NCBI GenBank assembly: GCA_947462335.1 | Contig: OX381707.1 | Span: 61,233,773-61,297,772 of the forward strand | DNA from: Harmothoe impar | Taxonomy: Eukaryota; Annelida; Polychaeta; Phyllodocida; Polynoidae | Direction of reading: 5' to 3' | Length of the DNA: 64,000 nucleotides | Shown: in pieces, positions 20,445-32,108 of the stretch | Layout: each line of letters starts with the position of its first letter | Numbering within the stretch: position 1 is the stretch's first letter | Notes under the pieces: model-generated | Told to the model about the DNA's origin: nothing | Database searches by the model: none | Seen by the model: the letters and a program-made list of their open reading frames with translations, nothing else | Translations under genes and position numbers: made by a program

Positions 20445-23066
20445 TAATTCGAATGTATTTTCACATACATGTAAAGCTATAGCAATACATTTTGATTGAT
20501 TACAAACATGATTTCATGGGTACTGAATAAAGTGGCAAGGGAATGCATACTCAGTTGAACAGGCGAGTAATGGTATAAAGTATGCAATTGATGTGACTCA
20601 GAGCAGCATTATGGTCACAATAGACCCAGCTGCAGTGTTATTTCTACATGCTTTATAAGTATTTATTAAACTACACTAATGCTATACAGTACTGTCATAT
20701 TTACGATGGCACATATAGAGTAATGACATTTAAATATGAAAAGAAAAATGAATTACTCAATTTGGGACTACACTTGTAATACCAGGACCACCGACCGAGT
20801 CGGTGTATAAATATCACATACACCTGTGAAGAGAGCAGTTATACCTGGCACACCTCTGATATGAATGGCTCCTTTACCAAGTGTCATCTATTATAATCCC
20901 ACTCTGTCAAGATCATCCCATTAAAGCATCTGAACTAATACTAAACTCGTTATACAAAGTCATTCAAGGTTGCATCTGAATGAAATAATATAAAAGGTAT
21001 ATTTGGATAACTCCCAATAATTCAGAAGTATTAGTGTCCATATTAGCACAGGTCTACACGACAAGGAAATAAGGAAAAACTTGAGGACTTTCCTATTCCC
21101 TGTGTAGTCACAGCTGTGAATGAGGATGTCACTTACACGTTGAGCACGGTCAAACTCAAGTTTAGGCTAAGTACTTCTGCTTTAAATCACAAACAATTGA
21201 GCCATATATTTCATTTTTCGGCATGATGTGAAGGAAACAAAGGTCAACACAGAGTACAGTGCTGTGTATTTTGCTTGAAGTATGGTGGCCATTAAAACGG
21301 TTATTTCAGCGCAGGAATATTGAACACAAAACTTGTCGTCATGGTGATAGCACAGGGATGAAAGTGACCAAACTCGAAAAAACTTTAAAATGTTAAAACT
21401 GAGGCCTCATATCAGTGTTCATTAAAATACATGTAGTACAAATGTTAAGTCCCATACAGTCAGACCTTTCAATGTTGGAGTGGACACTCACTATTTTGGA
21501 TACGCATAAACTTCACACATATAAAACATTGATCCAATAAAAAAGAAAAAGACCCACCAATAAGGAAGGTCTGACTCTAGTTGATAAAGCCATCTGCGGG
21601 TCATTTAATGTCCCGCAGTCCATTGGAAGGAAGTATAGCAGGTACGAGGAGAGATATAAATTGACAGCTTTGATCCCATATACATAGTTGTGGCAAGCTA
21701 ACGCTACGGTTGGTGGGGTGACTTAATGTTATTTCCCGCATGCTACACGTGCATTGTGACAAGTTGTGTACAACCAGCACCCAGACTTTGGCAGAATCAT
21801 ATAACCCGCACTGGGGTACGAAAAAGTATATTTTAGCATGAATATGACTATACCATAGCTCGCAGTAGGACAACTATGTGTATGGAATCGTTAAGTACAA
21901 GTATAAGGCAGGGAAGGTGCAGTGAGTTTTATCATTGTGTGGAAATGCTCAACTAGGTACATGTATTATACCCACCAGAGATAGTACACAGATAATGAAT
22001 ATCGGTCAAAAAGTCATAAAGAGTCATAAATAGCTTTCTGGAATGCATATCTACTCTATGTATACGAGAAGTCAACATCTAGCATGGATACATCTCTTCA
22101 TTTGACATTATGATTCATGTTCGTCATTGTTCATCTCCCTTAATATCTCGGGTATTTCTATCAATTCTTCATGTGCCTTTCTTTTCAGTTTAGCCATATT
22201 AAACTAGACACAACCAGAATAAAGTCTTGATAGGAAACGCTATAGCTAGGCCTCGCTGTTCATAGGTGGCAGCACATTGTAGGTTATGACTCATTGCTCG
22301 AGAGAAATGTTCCCTCTGAGGGGTCAAAATCTGTAATATAGTTATCACTCACATCACATTCTTGGTCTTGACTCAAACCCAATTGAATGCATTAACATAC
22401 ATTTGTCACCGGTGGCTATAAATGGCCGTGTCCACACAGAGAGAGAATTAGTGCTAAAAGCGCCCTCTCTCACTAAAAAAGTGTTAGAACTAACAACCGT
22501 TAGAGACAATGTAACTTCAACCAGACTTACATTGTAGAAATGGCATTTTCAAATTTGGATGGGAAACTTGGGGTCATATCTGGTCTAGCACATTATCTCA
22601 ACAACATATATGGTTTTGTATTACCAAAGTGAGATGACTTCCCCCAAATGATTGTAAATGTAATTACTATGCATCTGCAAATAAATACCAGTACCATTGG
22701 TAATATCTAAAACTAACCCCAATGTTTTAAATGAGACAAATACGATGTTATACACATTAACCCACGTTTTGATCGGAAGAGAGCACAAAATGGCCACACT
22801 CTAAACATAGCACAATAGTCAGGCCACAGTATACCTAGGTACAAAAGTAGATATATGCATAACGTGTAGTTATTAGATATAAATACCGGTATCTAATTTG
22901 AAAGAATTTCATTAAGCTGTTTAACACACTGAGAGCTACTAAGCCGCCCTCATCCAATATTACTGGTAGTCACACTTTGTATTCCAGTTATATCTTAAAC
23001 CCACATTGACAGAATCGGAGAACACCCTACAAGCTTGCTACAAGTACCATTATACCCTGGTTCTAT
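20445..23066. other. Noncoding region downstream of EXD2
   Basis: No gene recognised. The left part is intergenic; the part close to 23066 should hold the EXD2 3' UTR. A short fragment of the GCGTATAACCCGCA repeat family is near 21775-21815. Confidence 0.4.
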
Positions 23067-26000
23067 TCATGTCTGTAGTTGGGATGCTTGAAAGGTGGAA
23101 GGGAGGCCAAGGTTGAGCGCAGCGAGTCGGTCGTGACTGTGATCGACCGACCAGAGCGGCGGCAGATGCTGGGGCGCCATTTTGTCCAGGAAGTGTTGCC
23201 GCCACATTTTTTCAAAGCTAAATAGACCTTCATGCTCCATCATATAGGCCACAACCTTCTCACCGTGACATGAGAAACCCTCATTCGGCAGCCTGCAAGG
23301 GGAATACACGAGATTTAAATGTGCGCTTTAATATTAGTATTTGCTAGATGAAAGAACACTAAATATATACCCCCCACTCTTAATTTTCAATTTAGATTAC
23401 AAATAAGCTTTTTTTGTTGCGATGTCAAGGATGATTGAAAAGATATAATTTACATTCTTAAACTTGGCGTGAGAAATCTGAGTTCGAATCGACTCCTACA
23501 ACCCTTTTTACGAAAAGATTTAAAAAAAATTAGGCGAGTGAATTCCATTGAAAAGAAAAGAAAAAGAAAGAATAAAGTTCCATTTCCGAAAATAAGGTGC
23601 GCGAAATCCATTGACCAACTTTTCTTTGGTCTGGACACAAATGTATATTTTAATAAGAACTGTATCGGGTACATACTTGGTGTCGAGTTTGCTTCCCTCA
23701 GACAAGACGTCGGTGCTGACTTCATCTATCTGGTAGTACTCCTTGATGACTGCCTCCAGTTGTTGCCGACGGACCTCAGGGATATTCTTACCATGTAGTA
23801 ATGCCCTGTAAAAAAGAGGAATATTTCTTTTCAATATTGCTTATTATTTCTGGTAGAAATAGATTTATAAAAGCTTTTTATCCGTGACTTATGGTTAAAT
23901 ATTGCGTAAGTTAACAAGATGATCACAGATCATTGGTCTATAGTTACTGTAAATTTGCATGGATAACACGCAAACCATACCTCCAGTGCGGGTTACACAA
24001 TATTCTCAAACTCTAGATGCGGCTAATACAAGGGTGTTTGGAATCATAGTTCTTTACAAATACCGTAAAACCAGGGAGCTCCATGTCTCTGGTAAAACCT
24101 TGTGTATTATAAGCGTAAGTGTATAATCCGCACCCCGACTTTAGGCCGATCCTATAAGCCGCACTGGCCATCTGATTATGGTGACTTTTGCACTGTATTA
24201 TAGGAACAAAAACTTGCGTATAAGTCCAACCTGGACTCTGTGCCGATGCTATATGCCGCACCAGCGATCTGACTCGCGTACTAGCCGCGACTTATACGCG
24301 AGGTTTTACAGTATAACAATTCTGCGTCAGGTATGGGGTGCAAGGTTCTCATGGCCAGAATGCAGGTTATAAACGAGATGCAGGTTATTCGCGAGAACTT
24401 ACGATATATCAAACTTCCAAAAAGACATTTTGACATACCTGCTTGCTGACTTGACTTTGCCGGTGGCATAATCATTCAACCATTTCGAGTGTTTGGCCGA
24501 TCCGGTTGGCGCATTACATTTAGATTCTAGATATGTTCGCATTTCTGAGTCATGTTGAGAACTTCGCTGATGACAACCTAGGCACATGAGAAGTACGTCA
24601 TGTGATTTGTGGTCTTTCATTACCGCTGGGAAATGCCTGTAGGAGAAAGTTACACTATTATTATTATTTATCCAGGGAGCAAATTGTGCTGAGAGACACT
24701 AGCTTCATGGCTTATTTTTTAGGGACTTTCATTTATTACCACATTAAATATACATAAAGGCAACTGTTACAGTAAATGTAACCCGATACTTTAAAAGGAT
24801 AAAATCCTATTTTTAGTAAAAAAATAAAAAATTATATCAACAAAAAATATCAACATTTTTTTTTACCCCGTTTTATATCACGCATAAACCTAAATCAGAG
24901 GTACAAAATAGAAGACCTCCTGTATGATTTCTGATATGGTATGTACGTGACAAGTTGGTTAGAAGGGTATACAGAAGCGGTGGTACTGACTTGCGGTACT
25001 CGTGTGGTACAATATTCTTTTTGGTGTAGGAGTCGGGGTGCCCACAGACCACACATTGGTTCTTTTTGTCTTGTAGATAGTAGTTAGCTTCAGACACCGG
25101 GCGACCCGAGGGTTCAAACTTGAGTTGCACTGTCAGAGGGTCGTCTCGCACCTTAGCTGTAGAAAGAGACATACATTTAGTATGAGCATTTTATTTCTAA
25201 ATGAGATAGAAGGTATGGGGCGGGGTATGGGGTCATGATTATCCCCCAAAAATGATGATATCAAAGCTTTACAGATACTCTTTTGAACACTGTTCTGAGG
25301 CCCAGATTTCCTGCAGTTGCACAGATTAAACGTATGACATGTTAATGAATCAACATGTATTGTACTTACTTCCAAGTCCCTTCTCGACATACCACAGGGC
25401 CTTCTTCACATCACACGTACACAAGAGTTGCCCGTCAGGTGCCCATAGCTGACAGTTGTGGTACAGTGGTTTATCACGCGCCTTGTATGACCGGCTCACC
25501 GGCTTGAATAGGTCCTTTGGTCGCTTTCCTCCACCCATCCGTTGCTGAAGATAACCAGAAAAGGGTAAATATTCAATTCAGATATATTAAACATGGAAAA
25601 TAGGTAATACATTCTCTCCTTATTTGTTTGGTTGGTACTCACTGTGATATATAACAAAGACATTTTACTGTATGTGGCATATGGACCAAACTGGGCTTTT
25701 GTGTGTGGAAAAATAAAGAGCCATGGAGATTAAAATCTGTGCAGAGTCGATATGGGGGGAATAGTAAAATGTCTATGCTCATTCTGTCTACTTACCTTGA
25801 TGCCTGATGATTTTAGAGAGAACTTGACATCGACAATACCCTGACATATAGACAACGCTTTCTGTCTGACATCACGCTCGGTGTGGGGACCCGACTCCGG
25901 GGTCAGCTTGTCGTGAACCAACTTGGTGAAAATGTCAATAGCTACCGCCGCGTCCCCTGCAGCATATTGTATCTGGAATGGGCACCACACACAGCTGCAG

Positions 26001-29000
26001 TCTATTTCAATTATTGCGAATAATTTAAACTTTATATCATAAAGATTCTGCAGATTCCTTGAAGAAGGTCTGCAAATACCGAATCTAGCAGGAATTTTTT
26101 ACTCAAGAAATGTTGTCCAATTATATCTTAATTAATATTGCCTGGCAACCTATTGACTCTGAATTTTTTTTCTGAAAAGTTAAGAGGTTACATTAACATT
26201 GTTAAAGACAAGTAATCCGTTACTAACCTGTTCATTCGTCAGTATTTTAGCTTGCCAATCACTGCATCGAACTTGTGAACCCTTCTCTAATATCTGACCC
26301 AATACTCCTAAAGTTAGGTCTTTCAGACCAAAGTTTCTAAAAGAAAAACAAAGCGATATTTTAAAAACAGGTTTATTATAGATAATTGACTAGCATAATA
26401 ACATTCAGGGAATTATAGGTTATATTGATTACAATATAATGAATTCTTTGCAGATTGTACAGTGTGTCATTACAGAATTGCAGGTAACATTAGTAACTGT
26501 ACAGCCAGTGCTTTTTCAGTAATCAGAAGGTAAAAACAAGTTTATATTCACCCATATTCATACTTGGTACTTCTAACGGCCAGGTAGCGGAGGTCCACAC
26601 AACCCCGCACACACAGACCGTGGTCCTTGTGAAGTCTGTGTGCGTCATCGTAAATGGCCACTCCTAGTTTTAGAATCCTGAAATATGTGTGACATGGGCC
26701 TCGATTCTTTAGAATAGTGACAGTATTGTTTATTGTATAATATAAATCCTTATTTACATAGCCTGCAGTCACAATTAATGACACATTAACTAGCAAAACA
26801 CTACTGCTTTCGTTTTCGTGTTGCATCAAATAAGTTAAATATCTACTCCACTGTAGAAGGACTGCAGAAAGTAGAAGAAAACATCTTTCAGACACAACAT
26901 CTATGTACAGTGTTTTCAACACCACTCATGACGAAAATGTATTAAAATTCTTAAAGGAAACCCAACTATGGGACAAAATATGAAATGGAAAATTAAAAAA
27001 AAAAGAAAAAAAGAAAAATACAAAAAAAATACAAAAAATGGAAAAAATGGAAAAAAAAAATGGGGGAGACTAGTTTGGCGAGTCGGGATGTATCACTCCG
27101 GACTGATGGCACACAGTTTGTATCAGCTTGGAGTTTTCATTGCTTCCCGACTATACCTATGGCTGCTCTTTCCCATGCTGTGGTAGACTTACAGCATAAC
27201 AAAGGCCTGTCCCTCTCACACCATGTCTATGTGGTGTCGGAGGTTAAAGAACCCTTGCTTCGGTAAATGTGTAGGAGCGGGATTTCTATCTTTTGGCTCA
27301 TCTCATAGATTCGATCATCCTGGATACGATCATCCGAGGTAGGCCTTCGGCCTACCTTCATACTTGTGAAAAACTGAAACTTGAGTAAGTCTCACCTGCA
27401 TAGTCAGTGGGACGTTAAACTACACAAACAAACAAACAAACTATGATCTTCTAAGACTAATGAAACACATGGATAGTTGTTAGTTGTTGAGGAAATTCAA
27501 CAATAGAATGAGTGTGTTAAATAAGCTTACCCTTTGTCATTGAGAATAGACTTTAGTGAATCTGGTACTGATGGTAACAGTTGTATCCTGATCAGTACAC
27601 ATAGCCCGGTGTGGGTAGCAAGCTGGATCAGGGCTACTGGGTTTGTCCCCACCCATTCACAGTCCATACCCAGCGCCTGTTCAAACACAAACAGAGAAGT
27701 CAATAAATTCTTCAAACTATTGGCTTTGTAGATAATTGTTTTAATCTAGAAACTATGGAAGGCCGGTGCGACATTGTGCCATTTGCTAATTGTCATTTGC
27801 CATTTGCCATTTGCTAATTGCCATTTGCTGAATGTAGATATTTGCTAATTGCTCTTTGCTGAATGTAGATATTTGCTAATTGCCATTTGCTGGTAGCCAA
27901 TTGCCATTTGCTGTTTGCCAGTTGCCATTTGTAGCTTGCAGTTAGGTCTAGGGTCAGACTAGGTCTAGGCCTAAAGTAGGCCTACATATCTAGAAACCTA
28001 TATCATAATCATCCTTTTGTAAGGGAATATACAAAATAAAGCTATCTATTTAATTCAAGCCAGCCTTTCTAGCCAAAAATAAACGACATAAAGGGTATTT
28101 GATTATTAGGTACTAGGCCTTTCTATAGGTCAGATGGATAGCCTAGACTTAGTAATAGAGCCCTAGCCTAGGAACTGCTGACATTAGTATAGGCAACTGC
28201 CCATACTAGCAAATGGCAATTCTAACCATCAAATGGCAACATGACAACTGTCAATTGACAAAATACTCATTGACAAATGGCAAATGACAAAATGGCAATC
28301 AGCAAATGGCAAATGACAAAATGGCAATCAGTAAATGGCAATCAGCAAATGGCAAAATTGCCGATTGATGATCCTATTCAGCAATTGGCAACTTTTCTGG
28401 CAATTGGCAGCCTCAAATGAGCAAATGGCACCCTCAAACCGGCAAATGGCAATTGACAACCAGCAAATGGCAAATGGCAATTAGCAAATGGCACAATGTC
28501 GCACCGGCCTACCTATGGAAGGCCGGTGCGACATTGTGCCATTTGCTAATTGCCATTTGCCGGTTGTCAATTGCCATTTGCCGGTTTCAGGGTGCTATTT
28601 GCCAGTTTGAGGGCCCCATTTGCCAGTGTATGCCCCTGTACATTGCCATCTGCTATCTATGGGTGTCATTTGGCACTTTTCAACCGAAAATTGCTGTTTG
28701 TCATTTGCAAAAAAAAGAGTGCTAAATTGGCATTTCCAAACTTGCCATTTGCCGATCTCAATTTGTCATTTGCCGAATTGAATTTGCCATTTGCCATTTG
28801 CTAATTTACACTAGAGGTTTGGCGGGAAGCACTATTGACAGGGCAGTTCAGTCTCGGCTGTCCATCTGACCTATAGGAGGCATAGTAGGCCTACCTATTA
28901 ATCAAATACCCTTTATGTAGTATATTTTAGGCTAGAAAGGCTAGCTTGAATTAAATAAATATGCTTTAGTTTGGATAAATCCCTTACAAGCATGATTATG

Positions 29001-31696
29001 ATATAGGTTTCTAGGTGTGTAGGCCTACTGTAGGCCTAGACTTGGTCTGACCCTAGACCTAACTGTAAGCTGAGACTAGCAAATAGCAACTGATTACTAG
29101 CTTACAAATGGCAACTGGCAAACAGCAAATGGCAAATGACAATTAGCAAATATCTACATTCAGCAAATGGCAATTAGCAAATATCTACATTCAGCAAATG
29201 GCAATTAGGAAACGGCAAATGGCAAATGACAATTAGCAAATGGCACAATGTCGCACCGGCCTTCCATACACACTCATGATGATGCCATTGATGGGTGTCC
29301 ACCACAGCGGGCAAGAAAACAGGCTCGTTTGACGGTAGAAAAATAAGGGAGTGCTCATTTTTTAACAACAGAGGGGGAGGGGGGATTAGGTGGGGGGTGG
29401 GGATGAGGGGTAAAAAATTTGGACTCCTTGACCCCGGGGGGGGGGGGGGTAGATCTCTCTTGTGGGGGGGGGGGGGGGTAAAAAAAATTCAACCTGTTTT
29501 GAGGGAAAAAGCCTGCGCATTACTATGCTACAAAGGTAGTATTGGGTTACATTTTAATTAGAATTCTTGCACCCAACACCCCATATCTTCTTATAACCAT
29601 TAGAATGCATGTACATTGTATACATATGAGCCTCAGTCTAGAGTATTAGCACGTACCTTAAGCACACTGAGGTCAGCTTCCACTTTGGGTCGCACATCTT
29701 CCCAGTCTTCACACGAGCTCACCACTTTCACCATGTTGCGGTCCACCCTGAAGCGCGCCTTGTCGCCATGTCGCAGCTTCCGCGCGGGTGGCAGCCCCCT
29801 TCGTCTCCATGAGAAATATGCAGTGCATCCCGCTACGGCAGCTATGAAGAAAACAGTGTAATATAGCCGTGTGATTTAGTCTATGACTACAGTAAATTCT
29901 TGCGCAGAAAGCCTAACCCTCATATTTAAAGGTAGAAGCCAGGGTCTACACATACAGCACCTGGTGGCAAAAAATGAAACTACCGTAAATTCCCGCTTAT
30001 AACCCGCATCTCGCGTATAACCCGCACCCCCAACTTAGGAGAATCCTATAACCCGTTTCTGGGTCTGAAAACGTCTATTTTAGTACTGTTCTATAGAAAT
30101 AAAAACCCTCGTATAACCCGCACCCTCTATAGGCATGTTTGTTATCAAATGAAAGCTGAGGTTGATTCGCGTACAACCGGTGGGTAGTACGCGGGAATTT
30201 ACGGTACCTATAATCATGATAAAATCATATTTCTCTCTTGTACATGTCCTGACTCACCTCTACTAACCCTTTATATGCCACATTATGGTGTTCTACACAC
30301 CTTGTCACTGTTTTCCATTGTTGCTAAAAGATGCACGCTACTCTATTATAGGTGTTGAGACCGACTAGAAAATATTTGAATAATTCCCAAACCGTATTTA
30401 TTCATCAATGAATCACTATTATTTTGGTAGTAAAATGTATCACATGATCTTATGTACAGATGGCTAGGGTTTTGGTTTCAAATTGTTGGCACTTTTATTT
30501 TCTGCGTTGCAAAATGTAGAAAAAAATACAATTTTCTTGATTTGTGTTTTTTTCCCTAAATCGGTCATGGCTCTTTAGTTTCACCTTATACAATTAATTT
30601 TTCTGGATTGATTGTGTTACTAATGATTTCCTCTAATCATCTGAGAAGTTTGGTTGAAATATTTTGGTCAAATTTTCAAAAAGTGGAAAAATGTTGAAAA
30701 AATAGGGATTTTCCCATAGCTGCATGGCTATTGTTAAGGGTGTCCTATCTTCAATTGCCAATATATCAAAATCTAGCACTTTGAAGTATTGTTTTTTTCG
30801 CTTTCATTATATCATCATGTATCAAACTAATATATATATAGTCCCAAGTGATTAAGAGAAATTGTTGGTAGATCAAAACTGATCGAACCCTGACTTCTAC
30901 CTTTAATGGTGGTATTGCAACTCACATAGTCCAGACAACATTACCATGTTGTTTGCATATATTTCTCCTTTACATGTTTCGTATTACTTGCCATAGCTGA
31001 TTGCAAAGGAAACCCTGTAGTAATAGGCATTATAGCAGATTGGGCTGTAGCTGTGTGGCAAGGCCTCTGGTACCCTGGCCGTTGAAAGCTCAATTAATTG
31101 GGGTGTTACAGTAAAACAATGACTCTTTCAAAGAAAACAGACTTATTTTGATACCCGGTATTTCAAAGATTTTTCCTTACAAAATATTAATTTCCCTGAA
31201 ATTTTTGGCTATTTCTCAGACTCAGGTCACATCCCTGACCTGGAACGGGAAAAAAAATCCCTGACATTTTCCCTGACGGTAGCAACCCTCAGCCACCCTG
31301 GTGTGGCTACACACTAATTTACTATTAGTACTGTCATTGACATTGTGATACCCAGTGATAGTGATTAGTCTAATCACTATCACAATGACAGTAATGACAG
31401 TAACACACGACTGACACATCACATGCAATTCACATAACTAACTACAGTCTGCAGTGCAGGGATTCCAGGCTTCTGAGCCTGAAGAGAATTCAAGTTGACA
31501 TGTGAACTGTCTGAGATTGAGGGTGTGGTGACACTGTGACTGACACAGTGACTGACACCCATTCCAGTCTGGTGCTCATGCTGTCACAGTCACAATCTCA
31601 ACAGCAGAAAAGAAACATACTATTATGCTTTTTATACAACCTACCAGCTATGGCAATCACAGATCCGAAGATCGTTGCTCTGCTTGATCCGTCCAT
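23067..31696 (-). CDS. EXD2: Exonuclease 3'-5' domain-containing protein 2
   Basis: Eleven exons: 31645-31696, 29657-29841, 27531-27676, 26552-26677, 26228-26336, 25796-25972, 25370-25544, 24991-25156, 24439-24636, 23677-23805, 23067-23292. They give 562 aa (family about 620) with consistent phase and GT-AG borders. Exons 1-2 encode a membrane anchor (about residues 8-27) and Arg-rich flank, as expected for the outer mitochondrial membrane anchor. The DEDDy nuclease has GMDCEW (D84, E86), YDDAHRL (about D139), GCVDLRYLA and YAAGD (Y209, D213). The C-terminal half has CxxC (CVVCGHPD), HEYRK, CLGCH and WSVDHSH, the HNH-like region typical of EXD2. In vertebrates the protein degrades single strands in DNA end resection and affects mitochondrial translation. 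It is head-to-head with MRPS26. Confidence 0.92.
24062..24316. mobile_element. MITE-like copy of the GCGTATAACCCGCA family
   Basis: Lies in EXD2 intron 9 (between 23806 and 24438). Ends ACCGTAAAACC and GGTTTTACAGTA are inverted; the interior has TATAATCCGCACCCCGACTT, CTATAAGCCGCAC and TTATACGCGAGG. Confidence 0.55.
27065..27440 (+). repeat. SINE-like element in EXD2 intron 3
   Basis: The start contains a pol III A-box-like word (TGGCGAGTCGG). A perfect hairpin with short loop (GGTAGGCCTTCGGCCTACC) is near 27338-27356. The 3' end is GTGGGACGTTAAACTACA followed by (CAAA)n at 27425-27440. A short simple-repeat tail after a conserved end is typical of tRNA-derived SINEs. No good B-box at the right distance, so the class is unproven. 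It is inserted antisense to EXD2. Confidence 0.4.
27754..29268. repeat. Nested palindrome of two inverted foldback elements
   Basis: Unit A (27761-28509) and unit B (28521-29261) each begin with GGCCGGTGCGACATTGTGCC and end with its exact reverse complement. Their long inner arms are built of degenerate 9-12 base units (CATTTGC, CAAATGGCAA). Unit B is the reverse complement of A: the centre of A (TAGGTCTAGGGTCAGACTAG near 27942, ATAATCATCCTTTTGTAAGG near 28003) recurs inverted in B near 29050 and 28985. Only 11 bases separate A and B. TATGGAA precedes both units and its complement follows B. All of it lies in EXD2 intron 2. No coding capacity. Confidence 0.9.
29344..29530 (+). repeat. G-tract repeat family copy
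   Basis: AAGGGAGTGCTCATTTTTTA then ACAACAG and long G-tracts (29438-29450, 29465-29480). Related copies are at 32390-32580, 45240-45375 and 61590-61740. Confidence 0.65.
29984..30207. mobile_element. MITE-like copy of the GCGTATAACCCGCA family
   Basis: Starts ACCGTAAATTCCCGC and ends with its reverse complement GCGGGAATTTACGGT. Interior: TTATAACCCGCATCTCGCGT and related words. Lies in EXD2 intron 1. Confidence 0.75.
31355..31383. repeat. Perfect 14-bp palindrome
   Basis: GTGATAGTGATTAG, one T, then CTAATCACTATCAC: perfect arms. In EXD2 intron 1. Function unknown. Confidence 0.85.
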
Positions 31697-32108
31697 TTAG
31701 TTATTGTAGATGTCTATCTTTTACAACCGAAATAAACACCAAATGTTGTGAAATTTTCGTCGGCGCACAAAGTTGTATGGGCGCAGCCATATTTGATTAT
31801 TCCGGAAGTGAAAGAAAACACAGATCGTAAACTCCAAGGAACTGGAATAGGGATTATCTAGAATCTGCGATAATATACTTAATACTTGATATATTTAGAT
31901 AATTAATTGAGATTATTTAGTTTATAAATTAGAAAATAATTTGAATTAATTTAACATTACTACATGTAGCAATTATAGTTCTAAAAGTTATCTATAGTCA
32001 TTCCGTTTGGATGGCTACAACAGAGTTTGTATTTTACCAGGTGCGGTCACCTTCACATGTGTGCTGTGTTGTGAGAGAGTGGATTCGGACTTTTCTAAAG
32101 TTTTTGAA
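31697..32108. promoter_or_regulatory. Bidirectional promoter region EXD2/MRPS26
   Basis: Only 412 bases separate the two start codons. The region has a consensus ETS/GABPA site CCGGAAGTG (31802-31810) and, just left of it, GCAGCCATATTTG (31784-31796), which fits the YY1 motif. Both are known as common promoter motifs of nuclear genes for mitochondrial proteins. No TATA box is placed convincingly. Confidence 0.6.

Noticed and set aside
23475..23500. tRNA B-box-like GAGTTCGAATC
   Set aside because: No A-box, no acceptor stem and no cloverleaf around it.
26968..27186. Lys-rich open frame followed by a hydrophobic part
   Set aside because: It is an A-rich tract running into the SINE-like repeat within an EXD2 intron; no homology recognised.
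28200..28510. CRISPR-like regular short repeats (CAAATGGCAA)
   Set aside because: Units are degenerate, have no unique spacers of constant length, and form the arms of an inverted repeat in a eukaryotic intron.
29616..29861. Plus-strand frame of 81 codons
   Set aside because: It is the antisense shadow of EXD2 exon 2, whose splice sites and phase fit the minus strand.
32007..32108. Upstream in-frame start for MRPS26 (adds 34 residues)
   Set aside because: The extension contains acidic residues and three Cys and is unlike an import leader; the start at 32109 gives a better N-terminus. Not excluded.
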